From NCBI GenBank assembly GCA_030631085.1, contig DAOVLV010000002.1:1-23730 (forward strand): DNA of 23,730 bases, in the 5' to 3' direction. Below the pieces are notes generated by a model. That model saw nothing but the letters and a program-made list of their open reading frames with translations, was not told where the DNA came from and made no database searches. Position numbers and translations under genes: made by a program. Positions 8,097-16,103 of this stretch are shown piece by piece (positions within the stretch are counted from its first letter, which is position 1; every line of letters begins with the position of its first letter). The DNA is from Planctomycetales bacterium. GTDB lineage: Bacteria; Planctomycetota; Phycisphaerae; SM23-33.

Positions 8097-11000
8097 CGTT
8101 GGCTTACTGACTTGCGATGGACAGCGTTGGCGGTGGTTGTGGTATTGGTTGTTGGTCCGGCTGCCTGGGGGCAGGACGCCAAGACTGACGATGCACAGGC
8201 ACTATTGAAGCAGGGTGTTGAGCAGTATCAAAACCTGGATTTCAAGAGCGCCCAGGCAACGTTCCTGAAGGCTGACGAACTCAGGGATCGCCTTACCGAT
8301 GATCAGAAGAAACAACTCGATGAGTACCTCAAAAAAGTCAACGATGCCGCCAAGCAGCAGGCAGCGGCTCTGGGGGCCTACGATGACGGTCTGGAGGCGC
8401 TCAAGGCAAACGATCTGAAAAAGGCACAAAGCCTCTTTGAACAGGTCGCCCGGAACGAGTTCGTCCATAAAGGGGTGCGCAAGGACGCCCGTACGCAACG
8501 CGCGCTGGTGATCAAGCGGATTGAAGAGGCCAAAACCGCCGCTGACGCCAAAACCGCGGACGACTCAAAAACCACCACCGAGAAGACGACAGAAAAGCCC
8601 GCTCCGGCGCCGAAGAGCGAATCCGATGTCGCTGCGAAGGCGAAGATCCGCTTCAAACGTCTTCAGGCGAAAATCGACAAGGCAAAGGACTCTATCGTCA
8701 AGGGAAACAAGGCGCTGGACGCCGACAAGGTCGAACAGGCCATTGCCCATTTCGAGCAGGCAATCAAGATTGCACCGCAGTACAAACCCGCACACGAGCG
8801 TCTCGCTTTTGCCAAAAGCCTCGTCGGGTCCGGTGGAGGACTGGCGGCGATAACCCGCCTCGAGAAGATACGGAGCATCCGCAAGCAGCAAACCGAAGTC
8901 CTTTACACCAAGGCTATGCAGCAGGCACGAGAAGCAGTGCAATCGCCCAGGGGAAAAGAAGATTTTGCCAAGGCCACCGAGGAGGTTAACTACGCCAAAA
9001 CACTTTTGGCGACCAATAAAAGCCTGTTCACCAGCAAGGAATACAGCGACAAAAAGATAGAAACCGAAAAACTGGCTGAGTACATTGAGATGGTCAAGTT
9101 GAAATGGCAAAAGGAGCAGGTTGCCATTCAACGCGAGGAGATCAAGCAACGCAAACTCCACCGCGAGAGGGACATGAGGCGCCAAAAGCGCGAAAAGATT
9201 GCAACATTAAAGGCACGGGCCGATACCCTCTGCGATGAACAGAAATACAAGCAGGCCATTGATGTGTACGGTCAAATCCTCAAACTGGATCCCAATGACG
9301 TCTGGGCGAAGAAATCGTACAGCCGGTTGGACCGATTCGTGCAAATCCTCGACGCAAAGGATGCTTACAGGACCTCTATGCGAGAGGAAATCAAGCAGCT
9401 GAATGGTATCCGCTGGGCACAGGTTCCCTGGCACGTGCTGATGAATTACCCGGAAGATTGGCCTGATATTACCCTCCGGCGCAAGCCGATCGGCGCTGGG
9501 CTGGCTACTGAAAGCGAAGCCGACCGGGTCGTTCGCCGACGATTGAACAACGTTCTGCCCAAACTTGAACTTCCCGGAGTGGACTTCAAAAACGTCGTGC
9601 AGTTCCTCCGCGAATTCGGGAACGTGAGTATCCACGTCAAATGGGCTGCGCTGGAACTGGCGGGTGTTACCAAGGAGAGCAAAGTTGATGTTCACCTGAC
9701 TAACGTAACGCTGCATAAGGCCATTCGGACAATCCTTGATGACGTTGGGGGAGTTACCACTCTTGGGTTCGTAGTGGACGAAGGTGTCATCACGATATCG
9801 ACCAAGGAGGACCTGTCCAAGCAGACTATCACACGTGTGTATGATATTCGCGACCTTGTTATTCGCCTGCCTAGCTTTGAAGGCCCCAACATCAACCTCC
9901 GCACCGGTGGTGGAAACAACAACAACAACAACGGTGGCGGCGGCGGGTGGGACGACGACGATGACGATGACGATGATGATGACGATGAGAAAACACGAGA
10001 AGAGATGATTGAGGATATTCTGGAGCTGATTCGCTCTACCATCGATCCGACTTCCTGGCGGGGCGGTGAAAGTGCCGGGGATATCGGTTCCATCAAGGAA
10101 TTGGGCGGGCAGATTATCGTTACGCAGACTGCCGAAAACCAGCGGTCCCTGCTTGACCTGCTGGGGCAGCTGAGAGAGTCAAGGGCACTGCAGATTAATG
10201 TCGAAGCACGATTTATTACCGTCAACTCCGGATTCCTCAGTCACGTCGGTATCGACCTGGATTTTTACTTCAACCTGGGCAGCAGTATGACCCGTAGTGA
10301 CAACGGGGCTGGGGGATGGGCGGTTGACCCGCTTACAGGTGCGAGGATTGTCAATCGTGGCGTTCCCCGCCTAAGCCAGTGGCACGGTGGAAAATGGACC
10401 AACAATATGACGCCCGTAACGACTGGGCTGGGAAGTTACGGATTCAGTAGCGGATTGCAGACAGGCGTGGGCGGAAACATCGGCGGATTGGCTGCGGGCA
10501 TGTCGGGACTTCAGATAGTCGGGTCGTTCCTGGATGACATCCAGGTCGATTTCCTCATAGCAGCCACACAGGCGCATTCGGCAACACGGACGCTGACAGC
10601 GCCGAGGATTACGCTTTATAACAGTCAGCGGGCATATGTCGTCGTCGGGCAGCAGGTGGCGTATGTAGCCTCGCTCGAACCGGTAATCGGTGAAAACGTA
10701 TCGGCGGTCAGACCCGATATCCAGACGGTCGGAACCGGTACGGTCCTCGACGTTGAGGGAACAATATCGGCCGACCGGCGGTATGTAACCATGACGGTCA
10801 GACCGGCGGTAACGGTTCTCAACTCGATTGACATGTTTGCATGGGGCACCGACGGATTCATCCAGTTGCCGAACATCAGCACGCAGATGCTGGAATGTAC
10901 GGTATCCGTACCGGACGGCGGGACGCTTCTGCTGGGTGGGCAGAGAACAGCCGGAGAAGTTGAGCGGGAAATGGGCGTGCCCATCCTTTCGAGAATACCG

Positions 11001-11120
11001 GTGCTTAATCGAATAACCACAAACCGCGCAAAAGTCAGCGATAGTCAGACGCTGCTGATCCTGGTCAAACCCATGATAATAATTCAGCGCGAGTACGAAG
11101 AAGCGGCATTCCCGGATTAA
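8094..11120 (+). CDS. TPR-containing secretin, outer-membrane pore (PilQ/GspD family)
   Basis: Outer-membrane secretin forming the exit channel of a type IV pilus or type II secretion-like machine. From the TTG at 8094 the product is 1008 aa. A signal peptide (core TALAVVVVLVVGPAAWG) is followed by TPR-like helices at about 25-130 and 190-260, a Lys/Arg-rich helical stretch, another TPR at about 375-410 (YKQAIDVYGQILKLDPND), and an N-domain around 470-600. Next comes a low-complexity linker (N608-N613, glycines, D620-D631), an N1/N3-like segment, and the secretin domain from about 699 (LQINVEARFITVNSGF). It ends with GGTLLLGGQRT, VPILSRIPVLNRI and TLLILVKPMIIIQ, the standard C-terminal secretin signature. 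It lies last in the operon and is followed by a strong terminator. Sequence alone does not decide PilQ versus GspD; the linked PilM fusion favours PilQ. Confidence 0.88.
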   Translation: MRWLTDLRWTALAVVVVLVVGPAAWGQDAKTDDAQALLKQGVEQYQNLDFKSAQATFLKADELRDRLTDDQKKQLDEYLKKVNDAAKQQAAALGAYDDGLEALKANDLKKAQSLFEQVARNEFVHKGVRKDARTQRALVIKRIEEAKTAADAKTADDSKTTTEKTTEKPAPAPKSESDVAAKAKIRFKRLQAKIDKAKDSIVKGNKALDADKVEQAIAHFEQAIKIAPQYKPAHERLAFAKSLVGSGGGLAAITRLEKIRSIRKQQTEVLYTKAMQQAREAVQSPRGKEDFAKATEEVNYAKTLLATNKSLFTSKEYSDKKIETEKLAEYIEMVKLKWQKEQVAIQREEIKQRKLHRERDMRRQKREKIATLKARADTLCDEQKYKQAIDVYGQILKLDPNDVWAKKSYSRLDRFVQILDAKDAYRTSMREEIKQLNGIRWAQVPWHVLMNYPEDWPDITLRRKPIGAGLATESEADRVVRRRLNNVLPKLELPGVDFKNVVQFLREFGNVSIHVKWAALELAGVTKESKVDVHLTNVTLHKAIRTILDDVGGVTTLGFVVDEGVITISTKEDLSKQTITRVYDIRDLVIRLPSFEGPNINLRTGGGNNNNNNGGGGGWDDDDDDDDDDDDEKTREEMIEDILELIRSTIDPTSWRGGESAGDIGSIKELGGQIIVTQTAENQRSLLDLLGQLRESRALQINVEARFITVNSGFLSHVGIDLDFYFNLGSSMTRSDNGAGGWAVDPLTGARIVNRGVPRLSQWHGGKWTNNMTPVTTGLGSYGFSSGLQTGVGGNIGGLAAGMSGLQIVGSFLDDIQVDFLIAATQAHSATRTLTAPRITLYNSQRAYVVVGQQVAYVASLEPVIGENVSAVRPDIQTVGTGTVLDVEGTISADRRYVTMTVRPAVTVLNSIDMFAWGTDGFIQLPNISTQMLECTVSVPDGGTLLLGGQRTAGEVEREMGVPILSRIPVLNRITTNRAKVSDSQTLLILVKPMIIIQREYEEAAFPD
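9903..9989 (+). repeat. Low-complexity AAC/GGY/GAY triplet runs in secretin gene
   Basis: Six AAC codons are followed by five glycine codons, one Trp, then twelve GAC/GAT codons. The encoded Asn-Gly-Asp12 linker lies between the N-terminal domains and the secretin core. The Asp run mixes both codons, so it is not pure slippage and may be selected. Confidence 0.85.
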
Positions 11121-11150
11121 GGTCGCAAGCAATCGCCGTTGAAACTTTCG

Positions 11151-11184
11151 ACGCCCCGTTCTTTGAAGGACGGGGCGTTTTTTT
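11151..11184 (+). terminator. Rho-independent terminator of the pilus/secretin operon
   Basis: Stem arms ACGCCCCGTTCT (11151-11162) and AGGACGGGGCGT (11167-11178), with one G-U pair and a TTGA loop, are followed by seven T residues. It begins 30 bases after the secretin stop. Confidence 0.92.
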
Positions 11185-11193
11185 AATGAATAA

Positions 11194-11327
11194 TGAATAT
11201 TGAACAAAGAATGTTGAATTTCGAAGTAACAGAAAGAAAAAAAGACTCTGAATTCACGCTTTGGGTGTCATTTATCTTCTTTTTCTTCTTTTCACTTCGA
11301 AATTCAACATTCTTTGTTCAATATTCA
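11194..11327. repeat. Long inverted repeat with 34-bp perfect arms
   Basis: Arms 11194-11227 and 11294-11327 are perfect reverse complements over 34 bases (each contains TGAATATTGAACAAAG or its complement). The inner flanks continue as an imperfect purine/pyrimidine pairing (AGAAAGAAAAAAAG against CTTCTTTTTCTTCTTT), leaving a short loop around 11245-11275. The sequence is much more AT-rich than its neighbours and has no coding sense. It looks like a dispersed palindromic or MITE-like element; I recall similar repeats in environmental planctomycete genomes but cannot verify that here. Confidence 0.85.
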
Positions 11328-11455
11328 ATATTCAATATTCTCTTTACCATGACAAAGGTGGGTACGCACTCCCGTTTCGAATGTGTGTTTTTTGGCGCGG
11401 ACACCGTAATCAATTTGTGTTACCATCAACTCCAGACCGAATTGAGGAGAAAAAC

Positions 11456-12715
11456 ATGACCAGGGCAATTTACAACCCGCGTCTTTGGAGGAGCATAATC
11501 TCGATTGCAGTTACGGCGGCGATTGTTTGTATCTCTTTACCGGCTGCATCGTCCGAACCTGCGACTCGACGCGGTTCTGACGGGGCGAGCAGCAAACCGG
11601 CTGCGACCGCTCCGGCTGGTCCTTTGAAAAACCTGAAGATCGACCTGAAAGGAAAGCGGGTCATCATTGACGCGAAGGTAACGCCGAGAAAGGGTAAGCC
11701 CGAACAACCACCTATGATGTTGGAGTTTCTTATGTGCAAAACGGGCGTAAAGGAGCATGAAACGCTCCTGACGACCGACGTTCCGCCATCGTCGCTTCAT
11801 GCAGCCCTGTTGGTGCTCGGTCTCGCGCCTGGCAGACCCGCACAGTGGATAACTCCCGCAGGGAAAAAGCCGGTTTTCGTCTCACCGGCCGGCGCAGCAC
11901 TGAATATCAGCGTGCAGTGGACCGATAAGTCCGGGAAAGTTCGCCAAGTCCCCGTTACCGATTGGATGATTGAAATAGCGTCGAAGAAGAAGCTGCCGAA
12001 GACGCGATGGATATTTGTGGGATCCGATTTTCTTGATGACGGGCGCTATTGGGCCGACCTTGAAGGTCTGCATATATCCGTAACCAATTTTGCCGCTGCT
12101 GTGATTGACGTTCCTTTCCAGAGTACCTCGAAGGACGCCTTCCGTGAGTTCGCCGTCAATATGTCGGTAATACCGCCGAGGGGTACGCCTGTAAAATTGA
12201 TAATCCAGGCAGTCAAAGGCGCCCAAAACGCTCCGGCAGCAAGGATTACGTTCAACGTTGACGCGACCGGAAGGATAAAACTTGACGGAAAAGCCATTGC
12301 GCCGGAGAACATTTCACGGGCGGTGAGGCATTTTCTCTCCCGTCACGCCGACGCTTCAGCCGACGTTCGCATCGATCCGCAAGCGCTTGTGTATGATCGC
12401 GAACGGTTGCGAGAAATTCTCAAACAGTCAGGACTGACCAGGATAACTTTCAGCACTCGCGAATTGCGTGCCGAAATCCTTCCGAGGACGCCGGCCGATG
12501 CCGAAAAGGCCATTAAGTGGTGGAAGGGGCAGTTCGCCCGGGAGGATAACTTGATAATTGATCCTGCCGAAGATGCAGCCGCATCGCTCGAACACATCAA
12601 GCGACGAATTAAACAGGCAGAAGCCCTTTCCGAACTATGGGCCGATTACGCCGCCGGACTGAAAAAAGCCCTGGACGAATACAAAGCACAACAGAAGAAA
12701 AAAGAGTCAGATTGA
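11456..12715 (+). CDS. Secreted YdjY-domain protein with ExbD-like C-terminal domain
   Basis: GAGGAG at 11444-11449 lies 6 bases before the ATG. The 419-aa product has a signal peptide or anchor at about 11-32, a Ser/Ala/Pro-rich spacer, then a YdjY-type domain at about 60-250. The recognisable family core is LEFLMCKTGVKEHETLL followed by HAALLVLGLAPG, seen widely in planctomycete exported proteins; its biochemical role is not established. Residues about 263-335 (FNVDATGRIKLDGKAI, then VRIDPQALVYDRERLREIL) follow the periplasmic ExbD/TolR pattern: strand, turn with DG, helix, then a strand, Tyr and helix. The C-terminal 75 residues are helical and charged. No exbB or exbD partner is present in the window. 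The gene sits between its own upstream terminator and a downstream stem-loop, so it is probably monocistronic. Confidence 0.75.
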   Translation: MTRAIYNPRLWRSIISIAVTAAIVCISLPAASSEPATRRGSDGASSKPAATAPAGPLKNLKIDLKGKRVIIDAKVTPRKGKPEQPPMMLEFLMCKTGVKEHETLLTTDVPPSSLHAALLVLGLAPGRPAQWITPAGKKPVFVSPAGAALNISVQWTDKSGKVRQVPVTDWMIEIASKKKLPKTRWIFVGSDFLDDGRYWADLEGLHISVTNFAAAVIDVPFQSTSKDAFREFAVNMSVIPPRGTPVKLIIQAVKGAQNAPAARITFNVDATGRIKLDGKAIAPENISRAVRHFLSRHADASADVRIDPQALVYDRERLREILKQSGLTRITFSTRELRAEILPRTPADAEKAIKWWKGQFAREDNLIIDPAEDAAASLEHIKRRIKQAEALSELWADYAAGLKKALDEYKAQQKKKESD

Positions 12716-12723
12716 CCGTAGGC

Positions 12724-12760
12724 GGGTGCCGTGGTCGCAAACACCGCGACCACGGCACCC
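12724..12760. terminator. 15-bp perfect stem-loop after the YdjY gene
   Basis: Arms GGGTGCCGTGGTCGC (12724-12738) and its exact reverse complement (12746-12760) enclose a 7-base loop. It begins 9 bases after the stop codon, as a terminator would, but no T tract follows. It may work as a transcript-stabilising or REP-type element instead. Confidence 0.65.
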
Positions 12761-12795
12761 ATCCGTCGGATTATGTGTTACAGAGTGATGTCTTG

Positions 12796-13524
12796 ATGGA
12801 TGAATCCGATAATCATGTCGGTGTTGCAACTGTGCTTCGACGGAACGCATTGGCGATGCTGGTTGCGGCCGGTGCGACTGTAGCGGTGCAGTTGGGGACG
12901 TATTTTATCTTCGGCGAAATTGCGATGACGTTGCTGGTCGCCTTGGGGTGGGTTGTCGTAGCAGCGCCGGTTTTTGCTGCCGGTGGCCGGTCGGTCATAG
13001 ACGCCTTGCTTCGTGGCGGGGCGGTGATCGATGCGAGCGCGGTGGTCCTGATTGTGTCGGCAGCAGCCGGGCCTGCGCTCGGACCCGTCGGGGCGATTAA
13101 GATATACCTCATTTTTTGCAGTGTAGCGCTGGCGGGTTGCTCGCTGGTGCTGCTGGGGCGAAATGTTATCAGCCGGCATATCCTGTCAGTCGTTGCGGTG
13201 TCGCTCATTCTGGCCGTTGCTGCCGGTCCGTTCTGGTCCAATGGGATAATCACCTCGGCCTCTGCACCCTGGCGCGAGCGTATCGCGTTCGGCGTTCGGG
13301 CCTGCAATCCCGTCTTTTCCACGATCAAATGTCTTAACGTCGGGTACGGATTCGTCTGGAACGAGAAGCCAATTCTTTACGAGCACACGGTGCTTGGGCG
13401 GGATGTGCCTATCCGGGCGACGGCGTGGTACGTTACGGTCGGGGTGTACAGTGTTTTTGCCTTTACCGTTGGCGCTATCAACGCTGTTCGTCGTCGAGAA
13501 AGGCATCGACCTGGTCGCGAGTAG
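12796..13524 (+). CDS. Polytopic membrane protein of unknown function
   Basis: I do not recognise this 242-aa protein. It has about six membrane helices: around 16-38, 44-64, 75-92, 98-120, 128-150 and near the C-terminus (WYVTVGVYSVFAFTVGAI). A periplasmic or cytoplasmic loop before the last helix holds NPVFSTIKCLNVGYGFVWNE and LYEHTVLGRDVPI, with many aromatic and charged residues and probably the conserved site. The frame is open back to 12637, inside the previous gene and through the stem-loop, so the ATG at 12796 is preferred, although no clear ribosome binding site precedes it; a GTG at 12775 is an alternative. The last 47 bases overlap the 3' end of the minus-strand kinase gene. Confidence 0.7.
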   Translation: MDESDNHVGVATVLRRNALAMLVAAGATVAVQLGTYFIFGEIAMTLLVALGWVVVAAPVFAAGGRSVIDALLRGGAVIDASAVVLIVSAAAGPALGPVGAIKIYLIFCSVALAGCSLVLLGRNVISRHILSVVAVSLILAVAAGPFWSNGIITSASAPWRERIAFGVRACNPVFSTIKCLNVGYGFVWNEKPILYEHTVLGRDVPIRATAWYVTVGVYSVFAFTVGAINAVRRRERHRPGRE

Positions 13525-14452
13525 GCAGGGCGGGGATGGCTCCGGCGCATCTCGTCGTCAACGCGCCGACGGCGTTTGCGCGGCGGATAATCCACCGGAG
13601 TTGTGATTCGTCGAGTTCGCTCGGACTGACGCCGTCGGCGCGAAACCAGAGCAAATCTACCAGAAGCGATGCGTCGAAGGCGTCTCCTGCCCCGGTGAAC
13701 TCCACCGAATCGACGTTGACCGCAGCGACGTGCCCCGCCGCCGACGTGGTGGCGAAACTAGCCCCGTCTGCCCCTTCGCTCCGAACGACCAGTTCGACGC
13801 CGGAATCCAGCAGTTGCCGTGCGCCGTCGGAGAAATCTTCCTCACCGAGTATGAACGCCCACTCGTCCTGCGAAATTTTCGTTACCGTTGCCTGCTCGAA
13901 ACCTTCGCGGATCCGGCGGCGTGCCTCGTTTTCGTCGCCCCAGAGTCGGGGCCTGTAATTCGGATCGTAACTGATAATCAGCCCGTTGTCGGTGGCGATT
14001 CGTCTGGCCTTGTCCGTGGCGGCGCGGGCGACGGGATCAATTCGGCTGATGGAACCGAAATGCAGTGCCGACGCGCCGGTCAGGTATGTTTCGTCGATGT
14101 CATCTGCGGTCAGTCCGACAAGTCCGGCGTTGTGATAGAAGCAAAAGTCGCAGATCCCGTCGGATCGTCTGGCGACGAACGCCAGTGGCGTCCGCATCCC
14201 CGCCTGCCTGACCAGGCCGGTGGTCTCGACTCCCTCGCCAGCCAGTACGCTGGCGAGGAAATCGCCGAACGGGTCGTCGCCGACGGCTCCGAGGAACCCC
14301 GCCGATCGCCCCAGACGGCGTACCGCAACGGCGACGTTCGCAGGCGCTCCGCCGGGCGACCTGGTAAAGGTCCGCGCCTCGCCGAGCGATACGTCCGCGT
14401 CGCTCGAACAAAAATCAATCAGCAACTCACCAAGACAAATTACTTCCGGCAT
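13478..14452 (-). CDS. PfkB-family sugar kinase, fructokinase-like
   Basis: Cytoplasmic ribokinase/PfkB-family enzyme that phosphorylates a sugar with ATP. Its 324 aa match the family length. Visible motifs are GELLIDF at 8-14, the substrate-side GGAPANVA at 34-41, SYDPNYRP at 161-168 as in fructokinases, and the ATP-side signature FTGAGDAF at 252-259, with D257 as the expected catalytic base. Fructose is the likeliest substrate, but other ketoses or ketoacids such as KDG cannot be excluded by eye. The start at 14452 lies 13 bases inside the upstream rdgB gene, and AAGGAT lies 8 bases before it, so the two are likely co-translated. The 3' end overlaps the convergent membrane-protein gene. Confidence 0.88.
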   Translation of the reverse strand: MPEVICLGELLIDFCSSDADVSLGEARTFTRSPGGAPANVAVAVRRLGRSAGFLGAVGDDPFGDFLASVLAGEGVETTGLVRQAGMRTPLAFVARRSDGICDFCFYHNAGLVGLTADDIDETYLTGASALHFGSISRIDPVARAATDKARRIATDNGLIISYDPNYRPRLWGDENEARRRIREGFEQATVTKISQDEWAFILGEEDFSDGARQLLDSGVELVVRSEGADGASFATTSAAGHVAAVNVDSVEFTGAGDAFDASLLVDLLWFRADGVSPSELDESQLRWIIRRANAVGALTTRCAGAIPALPTRDQVDAFLDDEQR

Positions 14453-15102
14453 GAGTTTTTATCCTTCTTCAACATTTCTTTCAGCATCTCGGCGAATTTC
14501 CTGACGGCTTGTCCTCGATGGGAGATTCGGTTTTTCTCCTTCGAGTCGAGTTCGGCCGTGGTTCGTCCCATCTCCGGGACAAAGAACAGCGGGTCGTATC
14601 CGAATCCATTGTGGCCGCGTGGTTCGCGTATGATGATGCCTTCGAGGACGCCGCTTGCTTCGGCGATGATGTCGGTTCCGTCGGACAGCGCCAGGCAGCA
14701 GACAAACCGGGCTGTGCGTTTTTCCTCGTCGATACCGGACAGTTCGTTCAGGAGTTTTGCGTTGTTTGCCTTGTCGATGTCTTCGCGTGATGCCTGTGGC
14801 GGGAAGTTTTCCTGTGCGAATCTTGCGCTGCGGACGCCGGGCGCTGAGCCGAGTGCATCGACGAGCAGGCCGCTGTCGTCGGCCAATGCAGTTTGCCCCG
14901 TAGCGGCGGCGTAGTAATCGGCCTTGGCGCGAGCGTTTTCGGCGAAGGTCATGCCTGTTTCGTCGGGCGTGGGGATTTTTCCGTCAGGGTCGATCTCGTT
15001 CAGCGAGACGACGTTGATGCCCAACGGCGTTATTACCGCGGCAATTTCCCGTAATTTTCCGGGGTTTCTTCCGGCCAGGAGTATTTTAAGACCTGATAAC
15101 AT
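14440..15102 (-). CDS. rdgB: XTP/dITP pyrophosphatase, RdgB/HAM1 family
   Basis: Hydrolyses non-canonical purine nucleoside triphosphates (XTP, dITP, ITP) to the monophosphates, keeping them out of DNA and RNA. The 220-aa protein has the family motifs in order: GRNPGKLREI at 11-20 (nucleotide-binding start, with R where T or G is common), TFAENARAKA at 52-61, ADDSGLLVDAL at 74-84 (catalytic Asp), PGVRSARF at 88-95, GHNGFGYDPLF at 163-173, and NRISHRGQA at 191-199. An AGGTAGG sequence lies a few bases before the ATG at 15102. Six bases separate it from the upstream lipoprotein stop, and its own 3' end overlaps the kinase gene, so it is the middle gene of a three-gene operon. Confidence 0.93.
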   Translation of the reverse strand: MLSGLKILLAGRNPGKLREIAAVITPLGINVVSLNEIDPDGKIPTPDETGMTFAENARAKADYYAAATGQTALADDSGLLVDALGSAPGVRSARFAQENFPPQASREDIDKANNAKLLNELSGIDEEKRTARFVCCLALSDGTDIIAEASGVLEGIIIREPRGHNGFGYDPLFFVPEMGRTTAELDSKEKNRISHRGQAVRKFAEMLKEMLKKDKNSCRK

Positions 15103-15108
15103 GCAAAC

Positions 15109-15963
15109 CTACCTTCTCCCGGTGCGTGATTCCCTGAGCAGTTGATCTCCGTGTTTGCTTTTGCCCGGCACGCAGATGAGATAGGTTTTTTTCCTCGGTA
15201 ATCTGATTCGCTTTCGGGTTTTGCCGTCAAGGACGAATTCGTCGATGCTTCGTCCGTTGAGCGCGAGGAACTCGAAGTCTTTCTGGAGCGACTTTATTTT
15301 CGGGTCGTTGATTTTTACTATTTCGCCACGCGGACTTTTTTTGACGGAAACGGACTTTGTTCCGAATGCGCCGATTGTTACGTGCGAGACCGCCTGGCCG
15401 TGGTAAAAGTAGGCTTCGTATCCGCTTTTTCTCAACTCTCGGCAGTAATCAACGGCGAATCGTCTTCGCCCGACGTAGTTTTTTTTCGGATCGTCCCTGA
15501 AGACCGCCACCAGCAGGCTGTAGTAGGCCGAATCCGGTACGTTGATCAAATCCCACTCTGCCGGTCCTACATTCTTTCCGGGAACCGGGACGATCTGTGC
15601 CCCGGCGAACAATGCTTTACCATTGGATGTGCGATATTTTTTGGCGGTCTTGAGATTCGCCTCTGCTTTTTTGTCGTTCCATGAGCGATACCGTCCCCAG
15701 TACAGTTCGCTATGCCCGGCCTTGTTAATGACAAACAGACCCTTCCATCCTACTTTTTCGGTAAGAACCTTTCTGTAATACTCGGCGTCCTGATTGTGAT
15801 TTCCCGGATCGCGAAGAACGAACAGGAGGATGCTGCAATGGTCTTCCAGGACGGTTTCGGCTTCGGACGTGCGGGTTTGCGTATGCGAACGAAATATACC
15901 GTTACCATTACATCCGACCAGCATCAAGGCCAGCAAAAGCATCGTTGAATTCAGGTGTTTCAT
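15109..15963 (-). CDS. Lipoprotein with SPOR-like segments
   Basis: The 284-aa product starts with a lipoprotein signal; LVGC at residues 15-18 is the lipobox with Cys18. Two segments look like SPOR-type alpha/beta repeats. The first, at about 43-105, contains CSILLFVLRD and then YYRKVLTEKVGWKGLFVI. The second, at about 150-200, contains YYSLLVAVF, CRELRKSGYEAYFYHG and SHVTIGAF and follows the usual 'xxVqvgsF...LrxxGyxayv...xxVxVGxF' pattern. SPOR domains bind denuded peptidoglycan, so an envelope role is plausible, but sequence identity to true SPOR domains cannot be measured here. It is the first gene of an operon with rdgB and the PfkB kinase; this link to metabolism is unexplained. No strong ribosome binding site is visible. 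Confidence 0.7.
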   Translation of the reverse strand: MKHLNSTMLLLALMLVGCNGNGIFRSHTQTRTSEAETVLEDHCSILLFVLRDPGNHNQDAEYYRKVLTEKVGWKGLFVINKAGHSELYWGRYRSWNDKKAEANLKTAKKYRTSNGKALFAGAQIVPVPGKNVGPAEWDLINVPDSAYYSLLVAVFRDDPKKNYVGRRRFAVDYCRELRKSGYEAYFYHGQAVSHVTIGAFGTKSVSVKKSPRGEIVKINDPKIKSLQKDFEFLALNGRSIDEFVLDGKTRKRIRLPRKKTYLICVPGKSKHGDQLLRESRTGRR

Positions 15964-16012
15964 CTCAGCCGATTATTCTAACAATTCCCGCGTAATTTTT
16001 CCATATCTGTGT

Positions 16013-16052
16013 TTCCGATGTTTTTCGGAATTATCCGGCGATTATGTATAAT
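16013..16052 (+). promoter_or_regulatory. Putative promoter of the secreted Cys/His protein gene
   Basis: TATAAT at 16047-16052 is a perfect -10 hexamer. TTCGGA lies 17 bases upstream (16024-16029) and matches the -35 consensus at only three positions. It coincides with an inverted repeat TTCCGA-N6-TCGGAA (16013-16030), which could be an operator or small hairpin. The ATG is at 16104, with AAGGG at 16091-16095. Confidence 0.45.
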
Positions 16053-16103
16053 ATCGGAATGTTACCAATAGGCCGATGAAATCGAACTCAAAGGGCAAGG
16101 GAA

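Larger units (their letters stand above)
11121..11455. other. Intergenic region between secretin and YdjY-type genes
   Basis: This 335-base gap holds the operon terminator, the long inverted repeat, and about 125 bases before the next gene. In that last part only the ribosome binding site GAGGAG (11444-11449) is clear; no convincing promoter hexamer pair was found. A reading frame runs in from 11261, but its first 65 codons lie partly in the inverted repeat and are not believed to be translated. Confidence 0.6.

Noticed and set aside
11261..11455. Coding extension before the YdjY-type gene.
   Set aside because: The frame is open only because it crosses the AT-rich inverted repeat; the ATG at 11456 has GAGGAG at the right distance and a normal signal peptide.
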